This document shows positions 50,609 to 59,880 of a stretch of DNA of 64,000 nt, piece by piece; position 1 is the stretch's first letter; every line of letters begins with the position of its first letter. The notes beneath the pieces are model-generated. The model did not search any database, had not been told where the DNA came from, and saw only the letters and a program-made list of their open reading frames with translations. The DNA is from Acidobacteriota bacterium. GTDB lineage: Bacteria; Acidobacteriota; Vicinamibacteria; Vicinamibacterales; JAFNAJ01. The stretch is taken from contig JAHDVP010000004.1 of NCBI GenBank assembly GCA_023384575.1, forward strand, positions 8,426-72,425. Reading direction: 5' to 3'. A program made the position numbers and the translations under genes.

Positions 50609-51625
50609 TCACGCCACGTCCCTCACCAGGATCTGGCTCGCCTGGTCGCGCCGCAGGGCAATCGTCGTCCCGCGCACCCGGTAGCCCCGTGGATCGCCGG
50701 CAAACGTGTCGAGCACCGGGGTGAGCTCGGTGCCCGAGGTGAAGCCGAGGTCGAGCAGCCGGCGGCGCGAGAAGCCGCGGCAGGCCGGGTCGAGCGCGAC
50801 GATCTCGGCCGGCACGCCGGCGGGATGCGCCGAGAGTGGCCGCGTGCCCTCGATGGCCTCGGCCATCGACTCGACCGGCGAGAGGAAGACGTTGCCGGCG
50901 ACGAGCGGCGCGAGCCGGTACTCGTTCTCGCCGTCCGAGAGCACGAGGCGCTCGGGCGTGGCGTCGATGACGCGTACCACCTGGCCCACCGCAAGGCCCT
51001 CGGCGACGAGCTGGGCGTAAGCGAGCGGCGGCTCGTCTTCGAGGTGGACGATGCGGCCGGGGCGGCCCCGATCCCATTGCGTGATCGGCGTGCCGCTTCG
51101 ATCGGCGAGCCGACCGTCGCGGCTCGGAATCGGGTCGCCGTGCGGGTCGACCGTCGGGTGCCCCAGGAACGCCTCGAGCCGGTCGACCTCGTCCGGCGTC
51201 AGGTGGTGCTCGCGATGTTCGGCCTCGGCGTGGATGCGGCTGAGCGGCAGCCGCGCCTCATCGGCCAGGTAGCGCTCCCACAGGCGGTGCGCCCGGACGA
51301 CCTGCAGGGCCACGCGTTCGCCTTCGGGCGTGAGCGAGAAGCGCGGTCCGACCGTCGTGGCGAGCCCGTGTTGTTCGAGGCGGGCGACGAGGGCCATGAG
51401 GCGGCGGTCGCTCAGGCGAAGCGCTCCGGCGAGCGACTGGAACGTCGCGGCGTGCCCGGCGTGCTGCTGGCTCAGCAGGTGCTTCAGCGCGTTCTCGTCG
51501 TCGGCGCGTTGCCGGAGCGCGCGAACGTGACGCACGCGGGCCAGGACGCCGAAGCGCGGCAGGAAGACGGCAAAGGCGATGAGCAGCGCGAGCGCCAGGA
51601 CCGGGGCCAGCATGGTCGAGTTCAT
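50609..51625 (-). CDS. membrane-anchored DtxR-like regulator with FeoA domains
   Basis: This is a 338-residue protein. An N-terminal TM helix (MLAPVLALALLIAFAVFLPR) precedes a DtxR/MntR-like HTH (SLAGALRLSDRRLMALVARL). The dimerisation and metal-binding helices follow (RAHRLWERYLADEARLPLSR; IHAEAEHREHHLTPDEVDRL; FLGHPTVDPHGDPI). Two FeoA/SH3-like segments come after (RIVHLEDEPPLAYAQLVAEG; AEIVALDPACRGFSRRRLLD). It starts with ATG at 51625. An AT-rich palindrome 17 bp upstream is a likely operator. It presumably controls feo transcription in response to Fe or Mn. Confidence 0.8.
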   Translation of the reverse strand: MNSTMLAPVLALALLIAFAVFLPRFGVLARVRHVRALRQRADDENALKHLLSQQHAGHAATFQSLAGALRLSDRRLMALVARLEQHGLATTVGPRFSLTPEGERVALQVVRAHRLWERYLADEARLPLSRIHAEAEHREHHLTPDEVDRLEAFLGHPTVDPHGDPIPSRDGRLADRSGTPITQWDRGRPGRIVHLEDEPPLAYAQLVAEGLAVGQVVRVIDATPERLVLSDGENEYRLAPLVAGNVFLSPVESMAEAIEGTRPLSAHPAGVPAEIVALDPACRGFSRRRLLDLGFTSGTELTPVLDTFAGDPRGYRVRGTTIALRRDQASQILVRDVA

Positions 51626-51641
51626 CGAGTTTCTATTCAGC

Positions 51642-51660
51642 GAATCAAAAATTTTGACTC
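51642..51660. promoter_or_regulatory. AT-rich palindromic operator candidate
   Basis: GAATCAAAA-A-TTTTGACTC is a 9-bp inverted repeat with one mismatch, just upstream of the DtxR-FeoA gene. AT-rich dyads of this kind are bound by MntR/DtxR-family regulators; here it is unusual for its low GC in a very GC-rich region. Confidence 0.5.
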
Positions 51661-51701
51661 TTCGTAATTCTAGGGCGAATGGGGAAGGCCGGTCAAGCGA
51701 C

Positions 51702-51734
51702 GGGAAAAGGGGACACTCATCTTTTTCGATCGTC
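51702..51734 (+). repeat. REP/RAYT-type element, family B
   Basis: GGGAAAAGGGGACACTCATC followed by TTTTTCGATCG is matched in reverse orientation at 57401-57430. The GAAAAG and CTTTTTC ends can pair. The sequence resembles palindromes associated with REP-associated tyrosine transposases. It lies between the DtxR and PadR genes. Confidence 0.7.
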
Positions 51735-51830
51735 GCCCCCCCGACACTGCTTAGCCACGCCTTTCCCCTTGCGTTCCGATGGGAAGAGTGTCAGAGTCGG
51801 CACTCCGATCGAAACGCGATGGGAGATCGC

Positions 51831-52178
51831 ATGGCACACGCGAGCCACGACATTCTTCGGGGCACGCTGGATCTGCTGGTGCTCAAGGCCCTCACCTGGG
51901 GGCCGAGCCACGGCTACGGGGTGGCCCAGTGGATCGAGCACGCCACCGGCGACGCGCTGGCGGTTGGGGAGGGCTCGCTCTATCCGGCGCTGCACCGCCT
52001 CGAAGAGCGCGGGTGGGTGTCGGCGAGCTGGGGAACCTCCGAGAACAACCGGCGCGCGAAGTACTACGCGCTCACCGAACGGGGACGGGTCCAGCTGACG
52101 GTGGAGACCGACAACTGGCGCCGTTACGCGGCCGCGGTGTTCGCGGCCCTCGATGCACCCGTTCTGCGGGAGGGGTGA
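51831..52178 (+). CDS. PadR-family transcriptional regulator
   Basis: This is a 115-residue winged-helix protein of the PadR group (LRGTLDLLVLKALTWGPSHG; GVAQWIEHATGDALAVGEGS; LYPALHRLEERGWVSASWG; RRAKYYALTERGRVQL). It precedes an ADOP-type permease gene by six bases, a standard arrangement in Acidobacteria. The permease may be its target. The ATG at 51831 has GGGAG just upstream; an ATG at 51819 is in frame. Confidence 0.9.
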   Translation: MAHASHDILRGTLDLLVLKALTWGPSHGYGVAQWIEHATGDALAVGEGSLYPALHRLEERGWVSASWGTSENNRRAKYYALTERGRVQLTVETDNWRRYAAAVFAALDAPVLREG

Positions 52179-52184
52179 GCCGAC

Positions 52185-54824
52185 ATGGCGCGCCGGACAC
52201 GGTTCCGTCAGCTGTTCGGCCCGGACCCGAAGGGGGACGTCGACGAGGAGCTCTCGTTCCACCTCGAGATGCGGACGCGCGAGCTCGTTCAGCGTGGCGA
52301 GTCGCCCGAACGGGCGCACGACGCGGCGCGCGAACGATTCGGAGATTACGAACGCTCACGTCGCGAATGCGTCGACATCGACGAGCGGCGGAGAAGAACC
52401 CTGGCGAGGGCGGAGTACACCATGGAAATCCGGCAGGACGTTGCGTACGCGCTGCGGACCCTTCGCCGCGCGCCGGGCTTCACTGCGGTGGCGGTGCTGA
52501 CGCTGGCGCTCGGCATCGGCGCGACGAGCGCCATCTTCAGCGTCGTGCACGGCGTCCTCCTCGAGCCGCTGCCGTACCGCGACGCGGACCGCCTGCACGT
52601 CGTGAGGACGCTGTACCCCGACGGCACCGCGTACACGGCGCTCTCGGCGCCCGACTTCATGACCGTGCGCGAGGGGAGCCGCACCTTCGAGGCCGTCGAA
52701 GCGTACGCGACGGGCGTCTTCACGCTGCTTGGCGCCGGCGAGCCGCGCGAGGTGCGAGGCGCCAGGGTCAGCGACGGGCTCTTCGACATGCTGGGCATGC
52801 CCGTGGGTCTCGGCCGCGGGTTCGCGACCGACGAGCACCGGCCGGGCCGCTCCGGCGTCGTGGTGCTCGCCCATGGCTTCTGGCAGCGCACGTTCGGTGG
52901 CGACCCGGACGTGCTCGGCCGCATGGTGACGGTCGCCGGGCGACCGCACACCGTCGTCGGAGTGCTCGCACCGGGCGTGGCGCTGCCGTCGTCCGTCGAC
53001 GTGTACGCGCCGCTCGAGTACGACGAGACCTTCAGCGCGGCGACGGCAACGGGCCGGCGGGCCGAGTACCTGGCGGTCATTGGCGTCGTCCGACCCGGCC
53101 TGGGCGTCACCGCGATCGACGAAGACCTCGCCCGACTGGGCTCCGACCTGCAGCAGGCGTTTCCGGAGACGAATGCGACGCAGACGTTCAACGCCGCGTC
53201 GCTCGCCGACCTGCTGCTTGGCGACGTCCGCTGGCCGCTGTTCGTCCTGTTCGGCGCGGTGGGCCTCGTGCTGCTCGTCGCGTGTGCCAATGTCGCCAAC
53301 CTGCTGCTCGCCAGGGCGACGGCGCGACACGAAGAGCTGGCCGTGCGGGCCGCGCTCGGAGCAGGGCGCGCACGCCTCATCAGGCAACTGCTCACGGAGT
53401 CGGCCGTCCTCGGCTCCGTGGGTGGGGTTGCCGGACTTGGCCTCGCGTACTGGGGCACGCGCGCCCTCGTCGCCGCCGAGCCGGCCGACATCCCGCGTCT
53501 CTCCCAGGTGGGTGTCGACAGCACGGTCGTCTGGTTCACGATGGTCATCGCGTTCGGCACGAGTCTGGCCTTCGGCGCGCTGCCCGCCCTGCAAAGCGCC
53601 GGTCCCACGCTCACCGACGCCTTACGCGACGGCGGCCGGTCGGGTGACGGCCTGGGCCGGCGCCATCGTGTCCGCGCGTTGCTCGTCGTGGGTGAGATGG
53701 CGCTGGCGGTCGTGCTGCTCACCGGGGCGGGGCTGCTGATGCGCAGCTTCGTCGAACTGACCCAGGTGACGCCGGGCTTCGACGCCGCCAACGCCCTTGC
53801 CTTTCGCGTGACTCTGCAGGGTGAGAGGTACCGCGACGACCCGCAGATCCACCGAGGGGTCGCGGAGCTCGAGGATCGCCTTCGCTCGCTGCCGCGCGTC
53901 CGTGCCGTGGGCGCTGCCAACGTGCTCCCGCTCGGCGGCCTCGGTCCGCTCATCACCTTCGCCGTCGAGGGCGCCCCACCTCCCCCGCCCGATGTCAACG
54001 CCGAGATCGCGGTGGCCAGTGCGACACCCGAGTACTTCCGGGCCGTCGGCGCGTCCTTGCGGCGCGGGCGCACGTTCACGGATCGCGACTCGGACGAGGC
54101 GCCGCGCGTGGTCGTCATCAACGAAGCCGCCGTGCGGCACTGGTTCGCCGGCCAGGATCCGGTTGGCCGGTTCGTCACGCTGGGCGATGGGCCGCGCGAG
54201 GTCGTTGGGGTCGTGGCCGACATCCGCCAGCGGCATCCGGGCGAGCCCGTCGCGCCCCAACTCTTCGCGCCGCACCGGCAGTGGACCAGCCGCTCGATGC
54301 GCATGGTCGTGAGGGCTGATGGCAACCCCGCGGAGCTCGCGCCCGCGATCCGCGCCGAGTTCCGCGCGCTCGATCCCGACCTGGCCCTTGCCGACCTGAC
54401 CGAGCTCGGCGCCCTCGTGGACAGGTCGGTCGAGCGGCCGCGCCTCTTCGCGGCGCTGCTGACGCTGTTCGCCACCGTGGCGCTCGCGCTGGCGGCTACT
54501 GGCATCTTCGGCGTCACGAGCTATGCGGTGGCGCAACGGGCTCGTGAGATCAGCATCCGCATCACGCTCGGCGCGCCTCCTGGCCGCGTCGTCGGTTCAA
54601 TCGTCGGTCGCGCCGTCGCGCTGGCCGTCGCCGGCCTCGCCGTCGGCCTCGCCGGGGGTCTGGTGGCCGGGCGCGCCCTCGAGAGTCAGCTCTTCGGCAT
54701 CACCCTCTTCGATCCGGTGACGGTGATCGTGGTCGTCTTCGTCCTGGCCGCGAGCGCGATCCTGGCCAGCGTGCTGCCGGCACGGCGGGCCGCCAACCTC
54801 GACCCCGCGAGCCTGCTCCGCTGA
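52185..54824 (+). CDS. ADOP-type duplicated ABC permease
   Basis: This is an 879-residue permease. An N-terminal 80-residue prefix (FGPDPKGDVDEELSFHLEM; RTRELVQRGESPERAHDAAR) is typical of the acidobacterial duplicated orphan permease group. Next come a MacB-type core with a TM helix (TAVAVLTLALGIGATSAIFS), a periplasmic domain, and an FtsX domain with LLVACANVANLLLARAT. The second half repeats the pattern (ALLVVGEMALAVVLLTGAGL; ITLGAPPGRVVGSIVGRAVA). It has no ATPase gene adjacent, hence orphan. It is co-oriented with PadR. Confidence 0.9.
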   Translation: MARRTRFRQLFGPDPKGDVDEELSFHLEMRTRELVQRGESPERAHDAARERFGDYERSRRECVDIDERRRRTLARAEYTMEIRQDVAYALRTLRRAPGFTAVAVLTLALGIGATSAIFSVVHGVLLEPLPYRDADRLHVVRTLYPDGTAYTALSAPDFMTVREGSRTFEAVEAYATGVFTLLGAGEPREVRGARVSDGLFDMLGMPVGLGRGFATDEHRPGRSGVVVLAHGFWQRTFGGDPDVLGRMVTVAGRPHTVVGVLAPGVALPSSVDVYAPLEYDETFSAATATGRRAEYLAVIGVVRPGLGVTAIDEDLARLGSDLQQAFPETNATQTFNAASLADLLLGDVRWPLFVLFGAVGLVLLVACANVANLLLARATARHEELAVRAALGAGRARLIRQLLTESAVLGSVGGVAGLGLAYWGTRALVAAEPADIPRLSQVGVDSTVVWFTMVIAFGTSLAFGALPALQSAGPTLTDALRDGGRSGDGLGRRHRVRALLVVGEMALAVVLLTGAGLLMRSFVELTQVTPGFDAANALAFRVTLQGERYRDDPQIHRGVAELEDRLRSLPRVRAVGAANVLPLGGLGPLITFAVEGAPPPPPDVNAEIAVASATPEYFRAVGASLRRGRTFTDRDSDEAPRVVVINEAAVRHWFAGQDPVGRFVTLGDGPREVVGVVADIRQRHPGEPVAPQLFAPHRQWTSRSMRMVVRADGNPAELAPAIRAEFRALDPDLALADLTELGALVDRSVERPRLFAALLTLFATVALALAATGIFGVTSYAVAQRAREISIRITLGAPPGRVVGSIVGRAVALAVAGLAVGLAGGLVAGRALESQLFGITLFDPVTVIVVVFVLAASAILASVLPARRAANLDPASLLR

Positions 54825-54911
54825 CGGCAGGAGGACAACCGTGCCGGGCATGGGCCCTCGATTGATGTGACAACCCCGGCTGGCGACTGGCGGCCTGGTC
54901 GGAGAAATCAG

Positions 54912-54959
54912 CGATTGGACGACTGGCCTTCGCTTTACTCCCAGTGAGGTCACCGATCA
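54912..54959 (-). repeat. dispersed repeat, 3' part, reverse copy
   Basis: Read on the minus strand, TGATCGGTGACC, CTCACTGGGAGTAAAG, then GCGAAGGCCAGTCGTCCAATC match the second half of the 7896-8024 repeat. It lies in the convergent gap between the ADOP and norZ genes, about 90 bp from each. Confidence 0.75.
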
Positions 54960-54976
54960 GGGAGAGGCGAAGAGAA

Positions 54977-55008
54977 ACGCGGGCGCCCCGTCATTGGAGC
55001 GCCCGCGT
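54977..55008. terminator. bidirectional hairpin terminator
   Basis: Perfect 10-bp arms ACGCGGGCGC and GCGCCCGCGT with a 12-nt spacer, between convergent ADOP and norZ genes. Confidence 0.7.
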
Positions 55009-55053
55009 CCGGTCGGAGGGTCCCCGGTCTCCGACCGCCGAGGTGGGGGTGTC

Positions 55054-57387
55054 TCACCCGATGCGATGCGGGGCGAAGCGACCTTCGTCTGGCACCGCCT
55101 GCGGCTCGCCGACGCGCTCGAAGCTCCACCCGCGCCACAGTCCCGCCATGAACCAGGCAAACAGGCCGACTCCGACGAGGAACACGGTGTCGCCGACGAT
55201 GCGCGCCCACCGCAGGGCATCGAGGATGGGCAATTGCAGGAAGTCGGCGCTCCGCGCGTACCAGAGGCCGTGCGTGATGCTCGCCCAGGCCTGGGCCAGG
55301 CCGATTGGCAGGAGGCTGAACGCGATCATCATCGAGAGTCCGAGGTTCATCGCCCAGAAGGAGATCATCAGCGGCTTCTCGTTCCACGCCCGCTGTCCGG
55401 TCAGCAGTCGGGCGATGACGAGGATCAGGCCCAGCGACAGCAGGCCGTAGACCCCGAAGAGCGCCGCGTGGGCGTGCACGGGCGTCGTGTTGAGCCCCTG
55501 CATGTAGTAGAGCGCGATCGGCGGATTGATGAGGAACCCGAAGAGCCCGGCCCCCACGAGATTCCAGAACGCCACGCCGACGAAGAACTTGATCGGCCAG
55601 CGATAGCGCCGCATCCACGGAGAGGCCTGCTGCTTACGGCTCGTCTGGAAGGCTTCGTAGCCGATGAGCACCAGCGGGATCACCTCGAGCGCGCTGAAGC
55701 TCGCGCCGATGGCCATGATCGACGTCGGCGAGCCGCTGAAGTAGAGATGATGGAACGTACCGGGAATGCCCGCGAAGAGGAAGAGCGTCGCCGAGGCGAT
55801 CACGGCCGCGCCGGCGTGGGCCTTCTGCACGAGGCCCATCCTCGCGAAGACGAGGGCGATGGCGGCCGTCGCGAACACCTCGAAGAAGCCCTCGACCCAG
55901 AGGTGCACCACCCACCACCGCCAGTACTCCATCACCGAGAGATGCGTGCGCGCGCTGAAGAAGAAGCCCGCGGCGTACATGAGGCCAACGGCGGCGCTCG
56001 CGAACGTGAACATGAGCACGAGCGACCGCGAGGCGTCGTGGCGCGCGAGCGCCGGCCAGAGCGCCCGCAGCATCAGCCCGAGCCAGATGACCAGCCCGCT
56101 GAAGAGCGCGATCTGCCAGAAGCGACCGAGGTCCACGTACTCGTAGCCCTGGTGGCCGAACCAGAAGCTCAGCTCGAGCGGCAGCTTCTGGTGAATCGCG
56201 AAGAAGTGGCCCGCCATCGACCCGGCGACGACCACGAGCAGCGCAGCGAAGAGCACGTTGACGCCGAGGCGCTGGTACCTGGGTTCGCTGCCGCCAATCA
56301 TCGGGCCCAGGAAGAGACCGGCGGCGAGGAAGGCCGTGGCGATCCAGAACATCGCCGTCTGGATGTGCCACGTGCGCGACAGGCTGTAGGGCACCCACTC
56401 CGAGATCGGCAGGCCGAAGAACGCCTGTCCCTCGACGGTGTAGTGCGCGGTCAGGGCACCGAGCAGCACCTGCACGCAGAAGAGCGCGACGACCACTGCG
56501 ACGTACTTCCCGACGGCGCGCATCGAGGGCGTGATCGTGACGGCCGAGAACGGGTCGCCCGTCGGCGCCGGGACTTCCGGCTCGCTCTCGTTGCAGAAGG
56601 CCTGCCACCAGACGAGCGCACCGATGCCGGCGAGCAGCAGGATGACGCTCACGAGCGACCAGAGGACGTTCGCTGCCGTCGGCTGGTTGCCGATGAGCGG
56701 CTCGTGCGGCCAGTTGTTCGTGTAGGTGAGGTCCATGCCGGGCCGGTTCGTGGACGCTGCCCAGCTGGTCCAGAAGAAGAACGCCGTCAGGGCCTGGCGC
56801 CGGTCGGCGTCCGGGACAACGACCTCCTGCATCGCATAGTGCTCGCGCAGGGTCTTGAGCGACGAGTGGCCGCCGTACAGCGCGTCGTAGTGCGCCGCCG
56901 TGAGACGGAACGCTTCGGCGCGATCGCGCGAGACGGTGACCGTGCCCTGCTCGGCGTCGTAGGTGTTCGTGCGCAGCGTGTCCTGGAGCCGCGCGCGCAG
57001 GCCTGCCTGCGTCTCCGACGGGAGCTCGTCATAGGTGCGGCCGTGCTCGTGCCGCGCCCACAGGTCGAGCAGCGTCGTCGCCTCGCGGTGCAGCCAGTCG
57101 GCCGACCAGTCGGGGGCCTGATAGGCGCCGTGGCCCCAGATCGAGCCGAGTTGCTGTCCGCCCGTCGACTGCCACACCTGCTGCCCGGTCAGGATGTCGT
57201 CCTCGGTGAGCAGGACAACGCCGTCTTCGGTGATGAACCGATCGGGAATGGGTGGCGCCTGCCGGTAGACCTCACGGCCGAAGAATCCAAGGATGAAGAA
57301 CGCGATGAAGAGGGCGATGGCGAAGCCAATCCAGAGAGGGCGGTGGCTGCCGCCCTCGTGTTGCGTGTCCGGTGCCGACGTGGTCAT
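55054..57387 (-). CDS. norZ: quinol-dependent nitric oxide reductase (qNOR)
   Basis: This is a 777-residue single-subunit NO reductase. It has the N-terminal extension of quinol-type enzymes (LWIGFAIALFIAFFILGFFG; LTGQQVWQSTGGQQLGSIWG) and twelve to fourteen TM helices. Haem and Fe-B ligand regions are TWHIQTAMFWI, VVHLWVEGFFEVFAT, GIPGTFHHLYFSG and TPVHAHAALFG. It reduces NO to N2O with electrons from quinol. It lies 44 bp downstream of ric on the same strand; a family B repeat fills the gap. No other denitrification genes are nearby, which points to detoxification. Confidence 0.95.
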   Translation of the reverse strand: MTTSAPDTQHEGGSHRPLWIGFAIALFIAFFILGFFGREVYRQAPPIPDRFITEDGVVLLTEDDILTGQQVWQSTGGQQLGSIWGHGAYQAPDWSADWLHREATTLLDLWARHEHGRTYDELPSETQAGLRARLQDTLRTNTYDAEQGTVTVSRDRAEAFRLTAAHYDALYGGHSSLKTLREHYAMQEVVVPDADRRQALTAFFFWTSWAASTNRPGMDLTYTNNWPHEPLIGNQPTAANVLWSLVSVILLLAGIGALVWWQAFCNESEPEVPAPTGDPFSAVTITPSMRAVGKYVAVVVALFCVQVLLGALTAHYTVEGQAFFGLPISEWVPYSLSRTWHIQTAMFWIATAFLAAGLFLGPMIGGSEPRYQRLGVNVLFAALLVVVAGSMAGHFFAIHQKLPLELSFWFGHQGYEYVDLGRFWQIALFSGLVIWLGLMLRALWPALARHDASRSLVLMFTFASAAVGLMYAAGFFFSARTHLSVMEYWRWWVVHLWVEGFFEVFATAAIALVFARMGLVQKAHAGAAVIASATLFLFAGIPGTFHHLYFSGSPTSIMAIGASFSALEVIPLVLIGYEAFQTSRKQQASPWMRRYRWPIKFFVGVAFWNLVGAGLFGFLINPPIALYYMQGLNTTPVHAHAALFGVYGLLSLGLILVIARLLTGQRAWNEKPLMISFWAMNLGLSMMIAFSLLPIGLAQAWASITHGLWYARSADFLQLPILDALRWARIVGDTVFLVGVGLFAWFMAGLWRGWSFERVGEPQAVPDEGRFAPHRIG

Positions 57388-57400
57388 GACGGTTCTCCGA

Positions 57401-57430
57401 CGATCCGAAAAGATGAGTGTCCCCTTTTCC
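57401..57430 (-). repeat. REP/RAYT-type element, family B copy 2
   Basis: CGATCCGAAAAGATGAGTGT followed by CCCCTTTTCC is the reverse complement of the element at 51702. It fills most of the gap between the norZ start and the ric stop. Confidence 0.7.
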
Positions 57431-57431
57431 G

Positions 57432-58091
57432 CTACGCGCGGAGAGCGCGTGGGAACAGGACGTTGTTCTCGAGGTGGATGTGGTCCATCAGCTCGGCCTC
57501 GAGCTCGACGAGCCGGCCGTAGAGCGCGCGCCACGTCGTGCACGCCTCGGGCGGCGGTTCGAGGTCGCCGGTGATCTGACGCGTCCTCGCCAGGTTCACG
57601 GCGTGATCGTCGTGCTCGATCTCCATCACGTGAATCGGGCCACCCGCCCCCGCACCCCGCCCGGCCACGATCATCGGAAACAGGATCTGCTCCTCCTTGT
57701 AGAGGTGATCGAGCACGGCCTGGTGAATCGTCTCGAGGTGCGCGCACAGGCCCACCGGACAAGTCGGCTTCTCGGCGTGCCGTTCTTCGACCCGTGCCGC
57801 CATGGCAACGAGCTCAGGCAGCTCCGTGCGCAGCCGCGCGTGGTAGTACGACACGATGTGGTCGACGATCTCCGAGAGCGGCCGCGTGTCCCAGCGAGGC
57901 CGATCGCCGGCCCCTCGGCTCTCGCCGGCGATCGCCTCGAGCAGCGCCGCGGCGTCGAGCCCCTTCGCGGCCGCCGCGTCCTCGAGCGGCCGCCGGCCGC
58001 CGCAGCAGAAGTCGAGTCCATGCCGGCGAAAGACGCGCGACGCGGCCGGGTACGCCACCGCGAGATCGGCCAGGGTCATCGTGGAATCCAT
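57432..58091 (-). CDS. ytfE: di-iron repair protein RIC (YtfE/ScdA)
   Basis: This is a 219-residue RIC protein for repair of iron-sulfur clusters damaged by NO or oxidants. The N-terminal ScdA-like domain has RRHGLDFCCGGRRPLED. The C-terminal hemerythrin-like domain has its di-iron histidines and glutamates in HIVSYYHARLRTELPEL, ETIHQAVLDHLYKEEQILFP, MEIEHDDHAVNLARTR and LMDHIHLENNVLFP. It is divergent from norR and upstream of norZ. Confidence 0.95.
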   Translation of the reverse strand: MDSTMTLADLAVAYPAASRVFRRHGLDFCCGGRRPLEDAAAAKGLDAAALLEAIAGESRGAGDRPRWDTRPLSEIVDHIVSYYHARLRTELPELVAMAARVEERHAEKPTCPVGLCAHLETIHQAVLDHLYKEEQILFPMIVAGRGAGAGGPIHVMEIEHDDHAVNLARTRQITGDLEPPPEACTTWRALYGRLVELEAELMDHIHLENNVLFPRALRA

Positions 58092-58185
58092 GTGGGCTCC
58101 TCTTGTCGTGTCGGGAGTGGTTCAGGGCCCCGCCTCGGCGGCGCCGGTTCATCCTCCCTTCACAGCACGTTCGATGCCCTCCATG

Positions 58186-58266
58186 AACAACTGTTGTTTC
58201 AACGAGTTGCAGGCTGTGTTATATGTGTGGTAACAAACGCAGGTTGCAGAGATAACAACAATGTTG
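58186..58266. promoter_or_regulatory. divergent ric/norR control region with palindromes
   Basis: Three short dyads share CAAC and GTTG halves: AACAAC-T-GTTGTT (58186-58198), CAAC-GA-GTTG (58200-58209) and CAAC-AAT-GTTG (58256-58266), the last covering the norR ATG. A GT-N7-AC element (58193-58203), the NorR enhancer core, overlaps the first. I found no clear sigma-54 -24/-12 pair. Confidence 0.5.
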
Positions 58267-59880
58267 CATCCTCAACAACGCGATGGCCTCGAAGGGCTCC
58301 TCGAAATCGCGCGCGACCTGACGGCTTCGCTGGGCGCGGCCGACCGCTACGCCCGGCTGCTGGGGGCGGTGACGCGGGTGCTGCCCTGCGACGCCGCGTG
58401 CCTGCTGCGCCTCGAGGGTGACGCTCTGGTTCCCGTGGCGGGATACGGGCTGACGACCGACGCGCTGTCGCGGCGCTACGACCGCCGCGACCATCCGCGG
58501 CTCGACATCATCCTGCGGTCGACCGACCCCGTCAGGTTTCCTCCCGACAGCCGGCTCCCCGATCCCTTCGAGGGCGCCCTCGAGGGTGGGGCGGACCACC
58601 TCGCGCACATTCACGCGTGCCTGGGGTGTGCCCTCACCGAGGCCGGTGAAGTGGTCGGTGCTCTGACCGCCGATGCGTTCGAGCCCAACGCCTTCGACGC
58701 GTTCGACCAGCGGTTCCTCGCCACACTTGGTGCGCTCGCCGGCGCGGCCCTGCGGACCACGGCCCTGATCGAGGCGCTCGAACGTCAAGCCGCGCGGCGG
58801 GGCCAGGTGGCCGCGGAACTGCAGAAGAGCGCCGCCCTCTCGAGTGGAGGGCAGTTGCTCGGCGGCAGTCCGGCCATGCGGCGGTTGCGCGACGACATCG
58901 CGCTCGTCGCCGCCTCCGACCTCTCGGTGCTGGTGACCGGCGAGACCGGCGTCGGCAAGGAACTCGTCGTGCACCAGATCCACCAGGCGTCGCGGCGGCG
59001 AGACGAAGCGCTGATTCACGTCAACTGCGCGGCGCTGCCGCTGTCGATTGCCGAGAGCGAGCTGTTCGGGCACGTCGCGGGGGCGTTCACTGGCGCCGCG
59101 CGCGACCGCGCCGGCAAGTTCGAGGTCGCCGACGGCGGCACCCTGTTCCTGGACGAGATTGGCGAGCTGCCGCTCGAGCTCCAGCCGAAGCTGCTCCGGG
59201 CCCTTCAGCAGGGCGAGATCCAGCGGGTGGGGAGCGACCGGGCGCATCGTGTCGACGTGCGGGTAATCGCCGCGACCAACCGCGACCTCGAGCGGGAGGT
59301 CGATGGCGGCCGATTTCGCGTCGACCTCTACCACCGGCTGGCGGTGTTCCCGCTGCGCGTCCCGTCGCTCTCGGAGCGGCGTGACGACATCGCGGTGCTC
59401 GCTTCGCACTTCGTCGATCTCGCCCGTCGTCGTCTTGGGGCGGGCAGGGTCAGGCTGTCGCTTGCCGCGCAGGCGCGGCTCTCGGCGGCCGACTGGCCCG
59501 GCAACGTGCGCGAACTCGAGAACGTCGTGAGCCGGGCGGTGCTCCGGGCCGCCTCGGGACGACCGCGTGACGAGACCATCGAGATTGGCGCCGACCACCT
59601 CGATTTGCCCACGGCCAGGGCCGCTGCGCCCTCAGCCGACCTGCCCGATCCGGCCGAGGCTTCACCGCTGCCGCTGCGCGAGCGCGTCGACGACTTCCAG
59701 CGCCGGGCGATTCTGGCCGCGGTCACCCGCCACGGCGGCAACTGGGCTGCTGCCGCACGCTCGCTTGGCCTCCATCGCAGCAACCTGCATCACCTCGCCG
59801 CCCGCCTGGGCCTCGGGCCCGGGCGTCGGCCGGAACGGCGTCGTGACCGCGCCCCGAGAGCCGCTGGGCCGACGGCTTGA
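58261..59880 (+). CDS. norR: NorR-type NO-responsive sigma-54 activator
   Basis: This is a 539-residue activator. The N-terminal GAF domain (about 1-180) would carry the NO-sensing iron. The AAA+ domain has Walker A GETGVGKE, the sigma-54 contact loop GAFTGA, Walker [10 protein letters not shown], and the arginine region [15 protein letters not shown]. The C-terminal Fis-type HTH is [20 protein letters not shown] with [15 protein letters not shown]. It diverges from ric-norZ, which it presumably activates. The start ATG at 58261 lies inside a palindrome, suggesting autoregulation. Confidence 0.92.
   Translation: MLHPQQRDGLEGLLEIARDLTASLGAADRYARLLGAVTRVLPCDAACLLRLEGDALVPVAGYGLTTDALSRRYDRRDHPRLDIILRSTDPVRFPPDSRLPDPFEGALEGGADHLAHIHACLGCALTEAGEVVGALTADAFEPNAFDAFDQRFLATLGALAGAALRTTALIEALERQAARRGQVAAELQKSAALSSGGQLLGGSPAMRRLRDDIALVAASDLSVLVTGETGVGKELVVHQIHQASRRRDEALIHVNCAALPLSIAESELFGHVAGAFTGAARDRAGKFEVADGGTLFLDEIGELPLELQPKLLRALQQGEIQRVGSDRAHRVDVRVIAATNRDLEREVDGGRFRVDLYHRLAVFPLRVPSLSERRDDIAVLASHFVDLARRRLGAGRVRLSLAAQARLSAADWPGNVRELENVVSRAVLRAASGRPRDETIEIGADHLDLPTARAAAPSADLPDPAEASPLPLRERVDDFQRRAILAAVTRHGGNWAAAARSLGLHRSNLHHLAARLGLGPGRRPERRRDRAPRAAGPTA

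Noticed and set aside
58186-58260. sigma-54 promoter between ric and norR
   Set aside because: GG and GC pairs occur but not with the ten-base spacing required for -24/-12 elements.
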